The notes beneath the pieces were generated by a model that was given only the letters and a program-made list of their open reading frames with translations, had not been told where the DNA came from and searched no databases. DNA of 64,000 nt from Stenotrophomonas maltophilia (GTDB taxonomy: Bacteria > Pseudomonadota > Gammaproteobacteria > Xanthomonadales > Xanthomonadaceae), in contig NZ_CP106759.1 in assembly GCF_025642255.1 (NCBI RefSeq), forward strand, positions 1,205,501 through 1,269,500, given 5' to 3'. Below, in pieces: positions 26,084 through 33,599 of this stretch (its first letter is position 1; every line of letters begins with the position of its first letter). The translations under genes were made by a program, and so were the position numbers.

Positions 26084-26377
26084 TCAGCCTTCGTCGGTCT
26101 CGTATTCGACGAACACGTCCAGCTCCAGCGCAAGCTCCTGCACCGCGTCACGAACCTTCTGCGCGGTGCTTTCGTTGCCCACCTCCACCTCCAGTTCGTG
26201 GATGCCCGGACCGATGTCATCGGACAGTCCTGCCGAACTGGAGTCATCGTCGTCCATGTGTGGCATCAGATCGTCGGTTTCCTCGACATGTTCGATGCCT
26301 TCCAGGCCCAGCAGCAGGTCGCTGATCGCACGGGCGTCGTCTTCGGTTCCAGTAATGCGCATTCGCAGCAGGGCCAT
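26084..26377 (-). CDS. Small acidic protein, unknown function (ferredoxin-like fold predicted)
   Basis: A 97-aa, very acidic protein. The longer open frame upstream has no protein-like sequence, so I start it at ATG 26377. The pattern is strand (ALLRMRITG), helix (EDDARAISDLLLGLEGIEHV), acidic loop with MDDDDSSS, strand (IHELEVEVGN), helix (STAQKVRDAVQELALEL), strand (DVFVEYETD), which reads as a beta-alpha-beta pair like ACT/ferredoxin-type regulatory domains. I do not recognise a named family. It is flanked by convergent DUF4349 and by the LysR gene. Confidence 0.72.
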   Translation of the reverse strand: MALLRMRITGTEDDARAISDLLLGLEGIEHVEETDDLMPHMDDDDSSSAGLSDDIGPGIHELEVEVGNESTAQKVRDAVQELALELDVFVEYETDEG

Positions 26378-26448
26378 GGCAGATGCAGGTCGTTGTGGAG
26401 GTATCCGCAGCGTAGCCAGCGATGGGCAAAGACCGGGTGAGGGCCTGG

Positions 26449-27393
26449 TCAGCCGGGCGTGGGCGCGCGGCCGAGCAGACTGTCGGGCAGTGCCGGGATC
26501 GGTGTGCGGTCGTCCTGTGCCTGGGCCAGCAGCCAATCGATGAACAGGCGTGCGGCAGGGCTGGGCGGCTGGCCTTCGGCATGCACCACGTAATACGCAT
26601 AGCGGGCCTTCAGGGCGGGCCCAGGCAGCCGCACCACCTCGTAGCGCTGCAGGTAGGGTTGGGCGATGTGGGTGCGCGCCAGCACCGCGCCCATGCCATA
26701 CACCGCGGCCCGCATCGCATCGGTGCTGTCGGCGAAGGTGTGCATCGGCGGCAGCGGCGAGGGCGGACGTACGCCCGCATGGCGGAACCAGTCGCGCCAG
26801 CCCTGCGGCGAGAGATCGGTCAGCAGCGGCAGCTCGGCGATGCGCGCCGGATCGTGCAGGGCTTCCACGCCCGGCAGCGCCGGCGAGGCGACCGGGAACA
26901 GGCTGTCGTCCATCAGGTGTTGCGCGTGCAGCCCCGGCCACTGGCCCAGGCCATAGCGGATGCCCACCTCCGGTCCGTTGTCGTCGTAGCGGTCAAGGCC
27001 GCTGCCGGTGTGCAATTCCACCCGGATGTGCGGATGCGCCTGGGTGAAGCGCGGCAGGCGTGGCAGCAGCCAGCAGTACGACAGCGAGCGCAGGGTGGTG
27101 ATGCGCAGCGGCACGCTGTCCGCATCCGGATGCAGATTGTGGGCGACGGCGGCGACATCGGTGAACGCCGCACTGGCGGCGTCGGCCAGCTGCCGGCCTT
27201 CGGCGGTCAGCCGCACGCCGCGGGCATGGCGCAGGAACAGGCGGGTTTCCAGCACCTCTTCCAGGCGGCGGACATGGTGGCTGACCGCGCTGGCGGTCAG
27301 GTGCAGTTCCTGCGCGGCCTGGGCGAAGTTCTGGTGGCGCGCGGCGACCGCGAACACGGCCAGGGCAGGGAGCAGGGAAGGGCGTAGCTGCAT
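26449..27393 (-). CDS. LysR-type transcriptional regulator (GcvA-like)
   Basis: A 314-aa regulator. The winged helix-turn-helix is at residues about 5-62 (FAQAAQELHLTASAVSHHVRRLEEVLETRLF). The effector domain runs from about 90 to 300 and has the GcvA/AmpR-like features GIRYGLGQWPGLHAQHLMDDSLFPVASP and GMGAVLARTHIAQPYL. I start it at ATG 27393, where the family N terminus begins, rather than at the longer 27753 frame, which runs through the divergent EamA gene. Divergence from an exporter suggests that it controls that gene in response to the exported compound. Confidence 0.93.
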   Translation of the reverse strand: MQLRPSLLPALAVFAVAARHQNFAQAAQELHLTASAVSHHVRRLEEVLETRLFLRHARGVRLTAEGRQLADAASAAFTDVAAVAHNLHPDADSVPLRITTLRSLSYCWLLPRLPRFTQAHPHIRVELHTGSGLDRYDDNGPEVGIRYGLGQWPGLHAQHLMDDSLFPVASPALPGVEALHDPARIAELPLLTDLSPQGWRDWFRHAGVRPPSPLPPMHTFADSTDAMRAAVYGMGAVLARTHIAQPYLQRYEVVRLPGPALKARYAYYVVHAEGQPPSPAARLFIDWLLAQAQDDRTPIPALPDSLLGRAPTPG

Positions 27394-27399
27394 GTCCAG

Positions 27400-27418
27400 C
27401 CTCAAACCATATTTGGGG
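27400..27418. promoter_or_regulatory. Candidate LysR operator in the lysR-eamA gap
   Basis: CCTCAAA (27400-27406) and TTTGGGG (27412-27418) form an imperfect 7-bp inverted repeat around a 5-bp AT-rich centre, with a T-N11-A type spacing. It starts 7 bp upstream of the regulator's ATG on the minus strand and lies in the only AT-rich patch of the gap. LysR proteins usually bind such sites in divergent promoters; the assignment is inferred. Confidence 0.4.
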
Positions 27419-27508
27419 CTGGCAGCGATACTACGCGCTTGTGCGGCGGGCGTCTGCGTCTGATCCTGTTGCACCAACCGAGGAGTGGATGATGGACGGA
27501 GGCAGGGC

Positions 27509-28381
27509 ATGAATGCGGTCCCACAGGCGGCCGAGCGCGACTGGCGCACACCGCTGGAGTTGACCCTGCTGGGCGCCATCTGGGGGTGCTCGTTCCTGTT
27601 CATGCGGGTGGCGGTGCCATCGTTCGGCCCGTTCGCCCTGGTCGAGGTGCGTCTGCTGCTGGGGGCACTGGTACTGCTGCCGTTCCTGTGGCGCGCGCGG
27701 GCGCAGTTCCCGCCGCGGCGCTGGCTGTGGCTGGCGCCGATCGGCCTGGTCAACTCGGCGTTGCCGTTCGTGCTGTTCGCCTACGCCGCCGAGCACGCAC
27801 CGGCGGCGATCGGTGCGATCTGCAATGCGGTGACGGTCCTGTTCGCCGCGCTCATCGCCTTCCTGTTCTTCGGCGAGAAGATCGGTGTGCGTCGCGCGGG
27901 TGCGTTGCTGGTCGGCTTTGCCGGCGTGGTGGTGCTGGCGACGGCCAAGGTCTCGGGCCTGGGCATCGGCACGGCCGTGCTGGCCGGCGCCGCGGCATCG
28001 CTGCTGTACGGACTGGGGGTGAACCTGGTGAAGCGGCACATGGCGGGCCTGCCGTCTGCTGCCGCGGCGGCGGCGACGCTGTCCTGCGCCTCGCTGTGGA
28101 TGCTGCCGATGGCGGTGAGCCATTGGCCGCAGGCCGCGATTCCGCTCAAGGCGTGGGGCGCGGCGATTGCCTTGGGCGTGGCCTGCACCGGGCTGGCGTT
28201 CCTGATGTTCTACCGTCTGATCGGCCGCATCGGCCCGTCCCGTGCATCCACGGTGACCTACCTGATTCCACTGTTCGGTGCGGCGTTCGCGTGGCTGTTC
28301 CTGGGTGAGCCGGTGACGCTGCAGATGCTGATTGCGGGTGCGTTGATTCTGGGTAGCGTGGCGGTGAGTCAGAAGGGCTGA
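27509..28381 (+). CDS. EamA (DMT) family exporter, divergent from LysR regulator
   Basis: A 290-aa inner-membrane carrier with ten predicted helices in two EamA repeats: LGAIWGCSFLFMRVAVPSFGPFALVEVRLLLGALV in the first and AWGAAIALGVACTGLAFLMFYRLIGRIGPSRASTVTYLIPLFGAAFAWLFLGEPV in the second. The latter segment is the best-conserved signature of the group. ATG 27509 has GGAGG seven nucleotides upstream, better than 27485. Likely an exporter of amino acids or related molecules, regulated by the adjacent LysR protein. Confidence 0.93.
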   Translation: MNAVPQAAERDWRTPLELTLLGAIWGCSFLFMRVAVPSFGPFALVEVRLLLGALVLLPFLWRARAQFPPRRWLWLAPIGLVNSALPFVLFAYAAEHAPAAIGAICNAVTVLFAALIAFLFFGEKIGVRRAGALLVGFAGVVVLATAKVSGLGIGTAVLAGAAASLLYGLGVNLVKRHMAGLPSAAAAAATLSCASLWMLPMAVSHWPQAAIPLKAWGAAIALGVACTGLAFLMFYRLIGRIGPSRASTVTYLIPLFGAAFAWLFLGEPVTLQMLIAGALILGSVAVSQKG

Positions 28382-28438
28382 GGCGTTGGCGTTTTGCGCG
28401 TGGCGCGTGCTGAAGGTGCTTCACTGTTCATGGGCGTT

Positions 28439-28466
28439 ACTTTTCTTTTCGCGCGAAAAGAAAAGT
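28439..28466. repeat. AT-rich perfect palindrome in the left arm
   Basis: ACTTTTCTTTTCGC followed by its exact reverse complement gives a 28-bp palindrome centred on CGCG. The right arm carries a slightly shorter version at 28887-28912 centred on GTAC. Both stand out in a very GC-rich genome. Confidence 0.85.
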
Positions 28467-28647
28467 AACCAAAAGAAACGCGCCGCCAAGCCGCGAGCCG
28501 CCGTGCTTCGCACGTCGGTCCCCTGCGCTTCTCGGTGAATCAGGGGACGGTGCCGAACTCGCTGCGCTCAGACATCGGCACCTCTCCGCCCCTGATTCCC
28601 CTGCGATGCTCGGCTCGCTCAAGGCGGACTGAAGATCAAGTTCAACG

Positions 28648-28674
28648 GCAACAGCAACAGCAACAGCAACAGCA
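28648..28674 (+). repeat. GCAACA hexamer array at the palindrome core
   Basis: Four and a half exact copies of GCAACA run through 28648-28674, directly before a 7-bp hairpin (ATCCACG 28674-28680, CGTGGAT 28686-28692). Copy number may vary between strains. Confidence 0.85.
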
Positions 28675-28964
28675 TCCACGCTTGACGTGGATCTGCTGGG
28701 TGCAGCTGTGGACTTTGATCTGGGTCCGCCTTGAGCGAGCCGAGCACCGCAGGTCCGGCGAGGGCGAAGAGGCGCGGGTGTCTGAGCGCAGCGAGTTCCC
28801 GCGCCGTCCCTCGACGGGCCGAGGAGCGCAGGGTACCGATGCGCAACGCGCATCGGCTCGCGGTCGGCGGAACGTTTCTTTTGGTTACTTTTCTTTGCGT
28901 ACAAAGAAAAGTGACGCCCATGAACAGTGAAGCACCTTCAGCACGCGTCACGTGCAGGAACCCA

Positions 28965-29867
28965 TCACCGCACCGGCACCGGAACATTGCACAGATCGAT
29001 ATGCCCGGCCGGACGCTTGTAGAAATCATCCACGCGATTGCGCCGCGCCTCCACCGTATCGGCGAAAGTCTTTGAATCAGTACGCAACACCTGGATCGGC
29101 GTGCGTTCGGCGGCCGTCACGTCGCTGGCACGGCGGATCGAAATGATCGGCGTGCGCAGTTTCGGGTCTTCATAGAAGCCCATCGGCGCCGGGCCGCGCG
29201 GGATCGCGCTGAGCAGTTCCATGCCCTTCAGGACGCGACCGACCAGGGTGATGTTGCGGTCCAGCTGACGTGGCGACTGCCCGGTCACCACGTACAGTTC
29301 GGCACCGATGCTGCTGTCCTCGTCGTTGTTGCGACCGGCCCCCAGCATGCCGTAGCAGTGCGCCAGCCAGGCCTTGCCGGCCTGCGGATCCTGTCCGACC
29401 GGGAAGCCATCGACGAAACCGGTCTGCGCCGCCCAGCCATCGCGGTCCGGCAGCACGCTCACCTTCAGGCCGGCGCTGGCACGCTCGAACTCGGCCGGCA
29501 GCTTGCGCGCGGCACTGCCGAACGGCCTGGCCCTGGCCGGGTCATCGGCGTCGGCATCGCCGAACTGCACCACGAAGTTGTCCTGGGAACGGTAGATGCT
29601 GGTGCCGTCCCAGAAGTGCTCGTGGGCGAACGTCTGGATGTTGGCGACATGGCGTGGTGCGAACTGGGGCGCCAGTTCGATGATCACCCGGCCGGCAGGC
29701 AGATCCATGTACAGCAGGTTGGCCGGGTCGGGGGTGCGCCAATCGCTGGCGGCCGAGGCGTCAAGGATCTGCTGCGGGCTGCGGTAGGGCGTCGCTGCGC
29801 TGGCCAGCGAGGGCAACAGGCAGGCCAGGGCGAGGGCGGTCAGGGCAAGGCGACGACGGTGCGGCAT
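28965..29867 (-). CDS. Periplasmic cyclophilin-type peptidyl-prolyl isomerase
   Basis: A 300-aa exported protein. The signal peptide ends near ASA (about 24). The cyclophilin fold starts at [54 protein letters not shown], the usual start of the family; the catalytic Arg is the one in IYRSQ, in the place of FHR. The blocks [48 protein letters not shown] complete the active cleft. Insertions make it longer than CypA-type enzymes. It likely helps folding of exported proteins. It is divergent from the PadR gene. Confidence 0.92.
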   Translation of the reverse strand: MPHRRRLALTALALACLLPSLASAATPYRSPQQILDASAASDWRTPDPANLLYMDLPAGRVIIELAPQFAPRHVANIQTFAHEHFWDGTSIYRSQDNFVVQFGDADADDPARARPFGSAARKLPAEFERASAGLKVSVLPDRDGWAAQTGFVDGFPVGQDPQAGKAWLAHCYGMLGAGRNNDEDSSIGAELYVVTGQSPRQLDRNITLVGRVLKGMELLSAIPRGPAPMGFYEDPKLRTPIISIRRASDVTAAERTPIQVLRTDSKTFADTVEARRNRVDDFYKRPAGHIDLCNVPVPVR

Positions 29868-29967
29868 GGAAACCCCGGAACATGAACGAGCCCTCGATTC
29901 TGCGCGAGCCGCAGGGCCACGCCAACCGGCAGGATGACTAACGACACATTCGCTATACCGAACTTCG

Positions 29968-29992
29968 CACTACTGTGGACTTCAACGTAGTG
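29968..29992. promoter_or_regulatory. Inverted repeat upstream of padR, possible operator
   Basis: CACTAC (29968-29973) and GTAGTG (29987-29992) are exact inverted copies 13 bp apart, ending 11 bp before the PadR start codon. PadR proteins commonly repress themselves through such sites. The motif is not the classical ATGT-N8-ACAT, so confidence is low. Confidence 0.35.
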
Positions 29993-30003
29993 GAGGGCCG
30001 GGC

Positions 30004-30369
30004 ATGTCGGAAGACGACATCCACCTGAAGAAGTTCCAGAAGGAGCTCAGCGCCGGAACCGTGTCGCTGGCCCTGCTGGCGGTGCTGGCCCGTACCGGCG
30101 AGCCGCTGTACGGGTACCTCATCGCCAAGGAGCTGGAGCGCGTGGGCGAGGGCGTGCTGAGTGGCAAGCAGAGCGCGCTGTACCCGGTGCTGCGCAACCT
30201 GGAGAGCGGCGGCCTGCTGGAGAGCCATGTCGAGCCCTCCAGCAGCGGGCCGCCCCGGCGCTACTACCGCATCAATGACCGTGGCCGCGAAGTGCTGGCG
30301 CAGTGGCGCCAGGCCTGGCAGGCCACCCGTGATTCCGTCGATTCCGTGTTGGAGGGGGTACCGCAATGA
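30004..30369 (+). CDS. PadR family transcriptional regulator
   Basis: A 121-aa winged-helix repressor: LALLAVLARTGEPLYGYLIAKELERVGEGVLSGKQSALYPVLRNLESGGLLESHVEPSSSGPPRRYYRINDRGREVL covers the PadR HTH and wing, with the Tyr-rich end typical of this group. The stop overlaps the start of the HAAS-domain gene as ATGA (30366-30369). PadR plus HAAS/DUF1700 membrane protein is a recurrent operon type, in which the regulator represses its own operon until a membrane-related cue is present; that role is inferred. Confidence 0.93.
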   Translation: MSEDDIHLKKFQKELSAGTVSLALLAVLARTGEPLYGYLIAKELERVGEGVLSGKQSALYPVLRNLESGGLLESHVEPSSSGPPRRYYRINDRGREVLAQWRQAWQATRDSVDSVLEGVPQ

Positions 30370-31355
30370 ACGACCCGAGGCTGGCAGGCCGCGCCCTGCC
30401 GACCACCATCCCGCAGTACCTGGCGCAACTGCGCGAGGCGCTGCAGGGCGCCGATCCGGCGATGGTGCAGGACGCGCTGTATGACGCCGAGGAATACCTG
30501 CGTTCCGAGCTGGCCGCCCAGCCCGGTCGCAGCGAGGCGGAGGTGATTGCCGATGTGGCCGGCAGCTACGGTGCGCCGGATGAAGTGGCGGAGATCTACC
30601 GCGAAACGGAAGTCACCGTGAACCGCGCATTGCGCACGCCGCGCGCCGACACCGCGCCGGTGCTGCGTGTGGCAGCCGAGGCCAGTGGTGTGGAACCGGC
30701 CGCGGCACCGCCGGTGCCGGTGCCGCGCTCGCTGCTGTCGCGCTTCTTTGGCGTGGTGGCCGATCCGCACACCTATGGCGCGCTGTTCTACATGCTGCTG
30801 TCGCTGGCCACCGGCATCTTCTTCTTCACCTGGGTGGTGACCGGCCTGTCGCTGTCGCTCGGCCTGCTGATCCTGATCATCGGCGTGCCGTTGACCGTGC
30901 TGTTCTTCGGTTCGGTGCGCGGGCTGGCACTGCTGGAGGGGCGCCTGGTCGAGGCGCTGCTGGGCGAGCGCATGCCGCGGCGGCCGCGCTACACCGACCG
31001 CAGCCGCAGCTGGCTGCAGCGTATCGGCGACATGTTCACGGACGGCCGCACCTGGCTGACGCTGTTGTACTTCGTGCTGATGCTGCCCTTGGGCATTGTC
31101 TACTTCACCATCGCGGTGACGCTGCTGTCGCTGTCGCTGGGACTGATCTGGGCGCCGGTGGCAGCGATCTTCAGCGGGGAAATCCCGGGCGTGTACGTTG
31201 ATGGCGTGAACGTGCTGCCGATGGCTGCCTCGCCGCTGGTCGGGATCGTGGTCGCCGCGACGGGTGCCCTGCTGCTGCTGCTGACGCTGCACCTGGCACG
31301 CGGCATCGGCAAGCTGCATGGCCTGATCGCCAAGAACCTGCTGGTGCGCCTGTAA
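30366..31355 (+). CDS. HAAS/DUF1700-type sensor membrane protein
   Basis: A 329-aa protein. The N-terminal helical HAAS-like region (about 10-80, TIPQYLAQLREALQGADPAMVQDALYDAEEYLRSELAA ... AEVIADVAGSYGAPDEVAEIYRE) is followed by a Pro-rich linker and a putative sensor domain with four to five transmembrane helices (about 135-190 and 225-310; LATGIFFFTWVVTGLSLSLGLLILIIGVPLTVLF is repeated in style by LPLGIVYFTIAVTLLSLSLGLIWAPVAAIF). It is coupled to the PadR gene by a 4-bp overlap. The internal repeat of the two hydrophobic pairs points to duplication. Confidence 0.86.
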   Translation: MNDPRLAGRALPTTIPQYLAQLREALQGADPAMVQDALYDAEEYLRSELAAQPGRSEAEVIADVAGSYGAPDEVAEIYRETEVTVNRALRTPRADTAPVLRVAAEASGVEPAAAPPVPVPRSLLSRFFGVVADPHTYGALFYMLLSLATGIFFFTWVVTGLSLSLGLLILIIGVPLTVLFFGSVRGLALLEGRLVEALLGERMPRRPRYTDRSRSWLQRIGDMFTDGRTWLTLLYFVLMLPLGIVYFTIAVTLLSLSLGLIWAPVAAIFSGEIPGVYVDGVNVLPMAASPLVGIVVAATGALLLLLTLHLARGIGKLHGLIAKNLLVRL

Positions 31356-31362
31356 GCGACGA

Positions 31363-31456
31363 GGGGTCGGATCCCTGTTCGCAGAACAGGGCTCTGACTC
31401 CGTTCGAGCGGGGTGCCGGGGTCAGAGCCCTTTCTGTTGGAAAGGGATCCGACCCC
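31363..31456. repeat. Double GGGGTCAGA-type palindrome
   Basis: Outer arms GGGGTCGGATCCCT (31363-31376) and its exact reverse complement (31443-31456) enclose inner arms GGGCTCTGAC (31389-31398) and GTCAGAGCCC (31421-31430). Two further hairpins, CCCTGTTC/GAACAGGG (31373-31380 with 31384-31391) and CCCTTTC/GAAAGGG (31428-31434 with 31440-31446), make alternative folds possible. It fills the gap between convergent genes 31355 and 31467 and belongs to the repeat family also seen at 1375. Confidence 0.8.
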
Positions 31457-31466
31457 CGGCGCAGGG

Positions 31467-32771
31467 TCAGCCCGCCTTGCGGCGCAGCGGGGTGACGTTG
31501 CTCTTCTTCTTCGCTTTTGCCGCTGGCGCTTCTGCGTGCGCTGCGAAGAAGTCGCGTACCTTCGGGTACACCACCTCGCGCCAGCGGCGGCCGCTGAAGA
31601 TGCCGTAATGGCCGGCACCTTCGACGATGAAATGCTCGCGGCGCTCGGCCGGGATGCCCGTACACAGCGCCTGCGCAGCTTCGGTCTGGCCGAGGCCCGC
31701 GATATCGTCCAGTTCGCCTTCGATGCTCAGCAGCGCGGTATCGCGGATCGCCGAAGGGTCGACCTTTTCGCCGTTGACCACCCACTCTCCGCGCGGCAGC
31801 AGGAAGTCCTGGAAGACCACGCGGATGGTGTCCAGGTAGTACCTGGCAGGCATGTCCAGCACCGCGTTGTACTCATCATAGAAGCGGCGGTGCGCATCGG
31901 CGTCTTCCAGATCGCCCTTGACCAGGTCGGCGTAGAAGTCCCAGTGCGAGCTGAAATGGCGGCTGGGATTCATCGACAGGAAACCGGCGTGCTGCAGGAA
32001 ACCCGGGTACACGCGACGGCCTGCACCGGGGTAGCCGGCCGGCACGCTGTGGATGACGTTGTTCTCGAACCAGGACAGCGGGTTCTGGGTCGCCAGATTG
32101 TTCACCGCGGTGGGGCTGCAGCGTGCGTCGATCGGACCGCCCATCATCACCAGCGTGCGCGGGGTGGGCTCGCCACGGCTGGCCATCAGTGACACCGCAG
32201 CCAGCACCGGTACAGTCGGCTGGCACACGCTGACCACGTGCAGGCGCTCGACGCCAAGGTGGCGGATGAACTCCTGGATGTAGGCGATGTAGTCGTCCAG
32301 GCCGAAATCACCTTCGCTGGCCGCAACCATGCGCGCATCGACCCAGTCGGTGACATAGACACGATGGTCGCGCAGCAGCGTGCGCACGGTATCGCGCAGC
32401 AGCGTGGCGTGATGGCCGGACAGCGGCGCCACCACCAGCACGAAGGGCTGGTTGAGCATGGTGTGCAGCTGGTCGGCTTCGTTGCTGTGACGCTTGAAGC
32501 GCAGCAGCTTGCAGAACGGCTTGCTCACTTCCTCGTGCACGACGATCGGCACGCGCTCGCCTTCGACCTCGATTTCGTTGATGCCCCACTCGGGCTTCTC
32601 GTAATCCTTGCCGATGCGATGGAACAGTTCGTTGACCGCCGCCAGGCGTTCGGCACCCGGCATCTGCGACCACCAGTGGCCGGGATTGGCGAAGAACTTG
32701 GCGTTGGCCTGGGCCTGGTGCACCCAGGGGGCGAGCAGGTTGCGGGTCAGTTCGTGCAGTTGATAGAGCAT
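31467..32771 (-). CDS. phaZ: Intracellular polyhydroxyalkanoate depolymerase
   Basis: A 434-aa protein of the intracellular PHA depolymerase family, an alpha/beta hydrolase that attacks native PHB granules. The N terminus MLYQLHELTRNLLAPWVHQAQANAKFF, the nucleophile box VSVCQPTVP with Cys183 in place of Ser, the LVVAPLSGHHATLLRDTVRTLL oxyanion region, GELDDIAG with an acid residue and the late His in EGAGHYGIFSGRRWR are as expected. The last 20 residues are Lys/Arg-rich. No phaC or phasin gene is in the window, so polymer synthesis must be encoded elsewhere, or the enzyme uses other substrates. Confidence 0.93.
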   Translation of the reverse strand: MLYQLHELTRNLLAPWVHQAQANAKFFANPGHWWSQMPGAERLAAVNELFHRIGKDYEKPEWGINEIEVEGERVPIVVHEEVSKPFCKLLRFKRHSNEADQLHTMLNQPFVLVVAPLSGHHATLLRDTVRTLLRDHRVYVTDWVDARMVAASEGDFGLDDYIAYIQEFIRHLGVERLHVVSVCQPTVPVLAAVSLMASRGEPTPRTLVMMGGPIDARCSPTAVNNLATQNPLSWFENNVIHSVPAGYPGAGRRVYPGFLQHAGFLSMNPSRHFSSHWDFYADLVKGDLEDADAHRRFYDEYNAVLDMPARYYLDTIRVVFQDFLLPRGEWVVNGEKVDPSAIRDTALLSIEGELDDIAGLGQTEAAQALCTGIPAERREHFIVEGAGHYGIFSGRRWREVVYPKVRDFFAAHAEAPAAKAKKKSNVTPLRRKAG

Positions 32772-32864
32772 GACGACCGAATATGTATGGTCATATGTTG
32801 CCGCGCAGCATATCCCATCCGGGTGTCCCGCAGGTTAAGTTGGCTGAAAATAATGAATCCGGAT

Positions 32865-33455
32865 TCACATCCGTTCCAGCGCGGCCGCATCGCCTGCCAG
32901 GGCGGGGCCGAGCCAGCAGTGCGACCCTGCCGGCTGCAGGCCGTGCCGGGCCAGCGTCCGGCGATACCAGGCTGCCGGGCGGGACTGGAAGCCCTCATGG
33001 TCGCCCTCGAACGCGTCCTCGGCGGCGAAGGTCTCCAGGAACGCGATGCCGCCGGTCAGCTCGGCCACACCTGCCAGGCCGGCGCGCAGCTCGCGGTCGG
33101 GCACGTAGTGCATCACGTCCGAGCAGACCAGCAGGTCCACCGGCGCGCACGGCCGCAGCCAGGCGAAGTCGCCGAAGCGGGCCAGATGCAGGTTGCGGGT
33201 CCGGCCATAGCGACGCACAGCGTACTCGCTGCTGTCGAAGCCCAGATACTCGACCTTCGGACGCAGTTTCCGCAACGGCGCGCGCCAGGCCCCCTCGCCG
33301 CAGCCGATGTCCAGCACGCTGCGGATCGGCCGCTCCAGGTAGTACTCGGCAGTGGCCACCGCCACTGCCACCTTGCGGGCGAGGCGGGCGCTGCCGCCGA
33401 TGTCGGCCTGGCGGTACCAGCGCTGGAAGTAGGCGGCGTCGTAGGTCTTGTCCAC
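32865..33455 (-). CDS. Class I SAM-dependent methyltransferase
   Basis: A 196-aa methyltransferase with motif I VLDIGCGEGAWR (about 53-64), an acidic motif II in YLGFDSSEYAV and LLVCSDVMHYVP as motif IV. The longer frame upstream runs antisense to the CopD-type gene and is not credible, so I start at GTG 33455 (MDKTYDAAYFQRWYR). There is no strong ribosome site at this GTG, and this is the weak point of the start choice. Substrate is unknown. Confidence 0.82.
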   Translation of the reverse strand: MDKTYDAAYFQRWYRQADIGGSARLARKVAVAVATAEYYLERPIRSVLDIGCGEGAWRAPLRKLRPKVEYLGFDSSEYAVRRYGRTRNLHLARFGDFAWLRPCAPVDLLVCSDVMHYVPDRELRAGLAGVAELTGGIAFLETFAAEDAFEGDHEGFQSRPAAWYRRTLARHGLQPAGSHCWLGPALAGDAAALERM

Positions 33456-33599
33456 GCAGAAGGAGGTTTCGTTGAAAACGGCGCCTATCGTACGGCGTTG
33501 CCGCTCGCCATGCGTCGATCGGTCGCGCCGACCGCAGCCGGTACACCCGCACGCCATGCGAGAATGGCCGCCACCTACGCCAGCCGCTGGAGCGAGCGC

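Larger units (their letters stand above)
28405..28946. repeat. 542-bp near-symmetric palindrome (long inverted repeat)
   Basis: Three perfect arm pairs share one centre (about 28676): a 33-bp pair at 28405-28437 and 28914-28946, a 20-bp pair at 28555-28574 and 28779-28798, and a 22-bp pair at 28608-28629 and 28724-28745. Between the first and second pairs each side also carries an AT-rich TTTTCTTT hairpin (28439-28466 and 28887-28912) followed on the inner side by the conserved GTAACCAAAAGAAACG (28465-28480, reverse complement at about 28873-28888). Similar arms occur in intergenic regions of other xanthomonads as far as I recall, but I could not search. Confidence 0.85.
28382..28964. other. 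Gene-free region filled by a large near-symmetric palindrome
   Basis: This gap carries no convincing gene. Almost all of it is an imperfect palindrome centred at about 28676 with several perfect arm pairs, plus a GCAACA hexamer array (see the next entries). ORFs of 130-155 codons exist on both strands (28437-28904 minus, 28535-28930 plus) but are mirror-image by-products of the palindrome, have Val-Ala or Gln-rich runs from the hexamer, and lack any family pattern. Confidence 0.8.

Noticed and set aside
28437..28930. Two hypothetical proteins on opposite strands in the palindrome
   Set aside because: Their C termini and middle parts come from inverted copies of the same DNA, and their Val-Ala runs from the hexamer array. 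They are by-products of the repeat.
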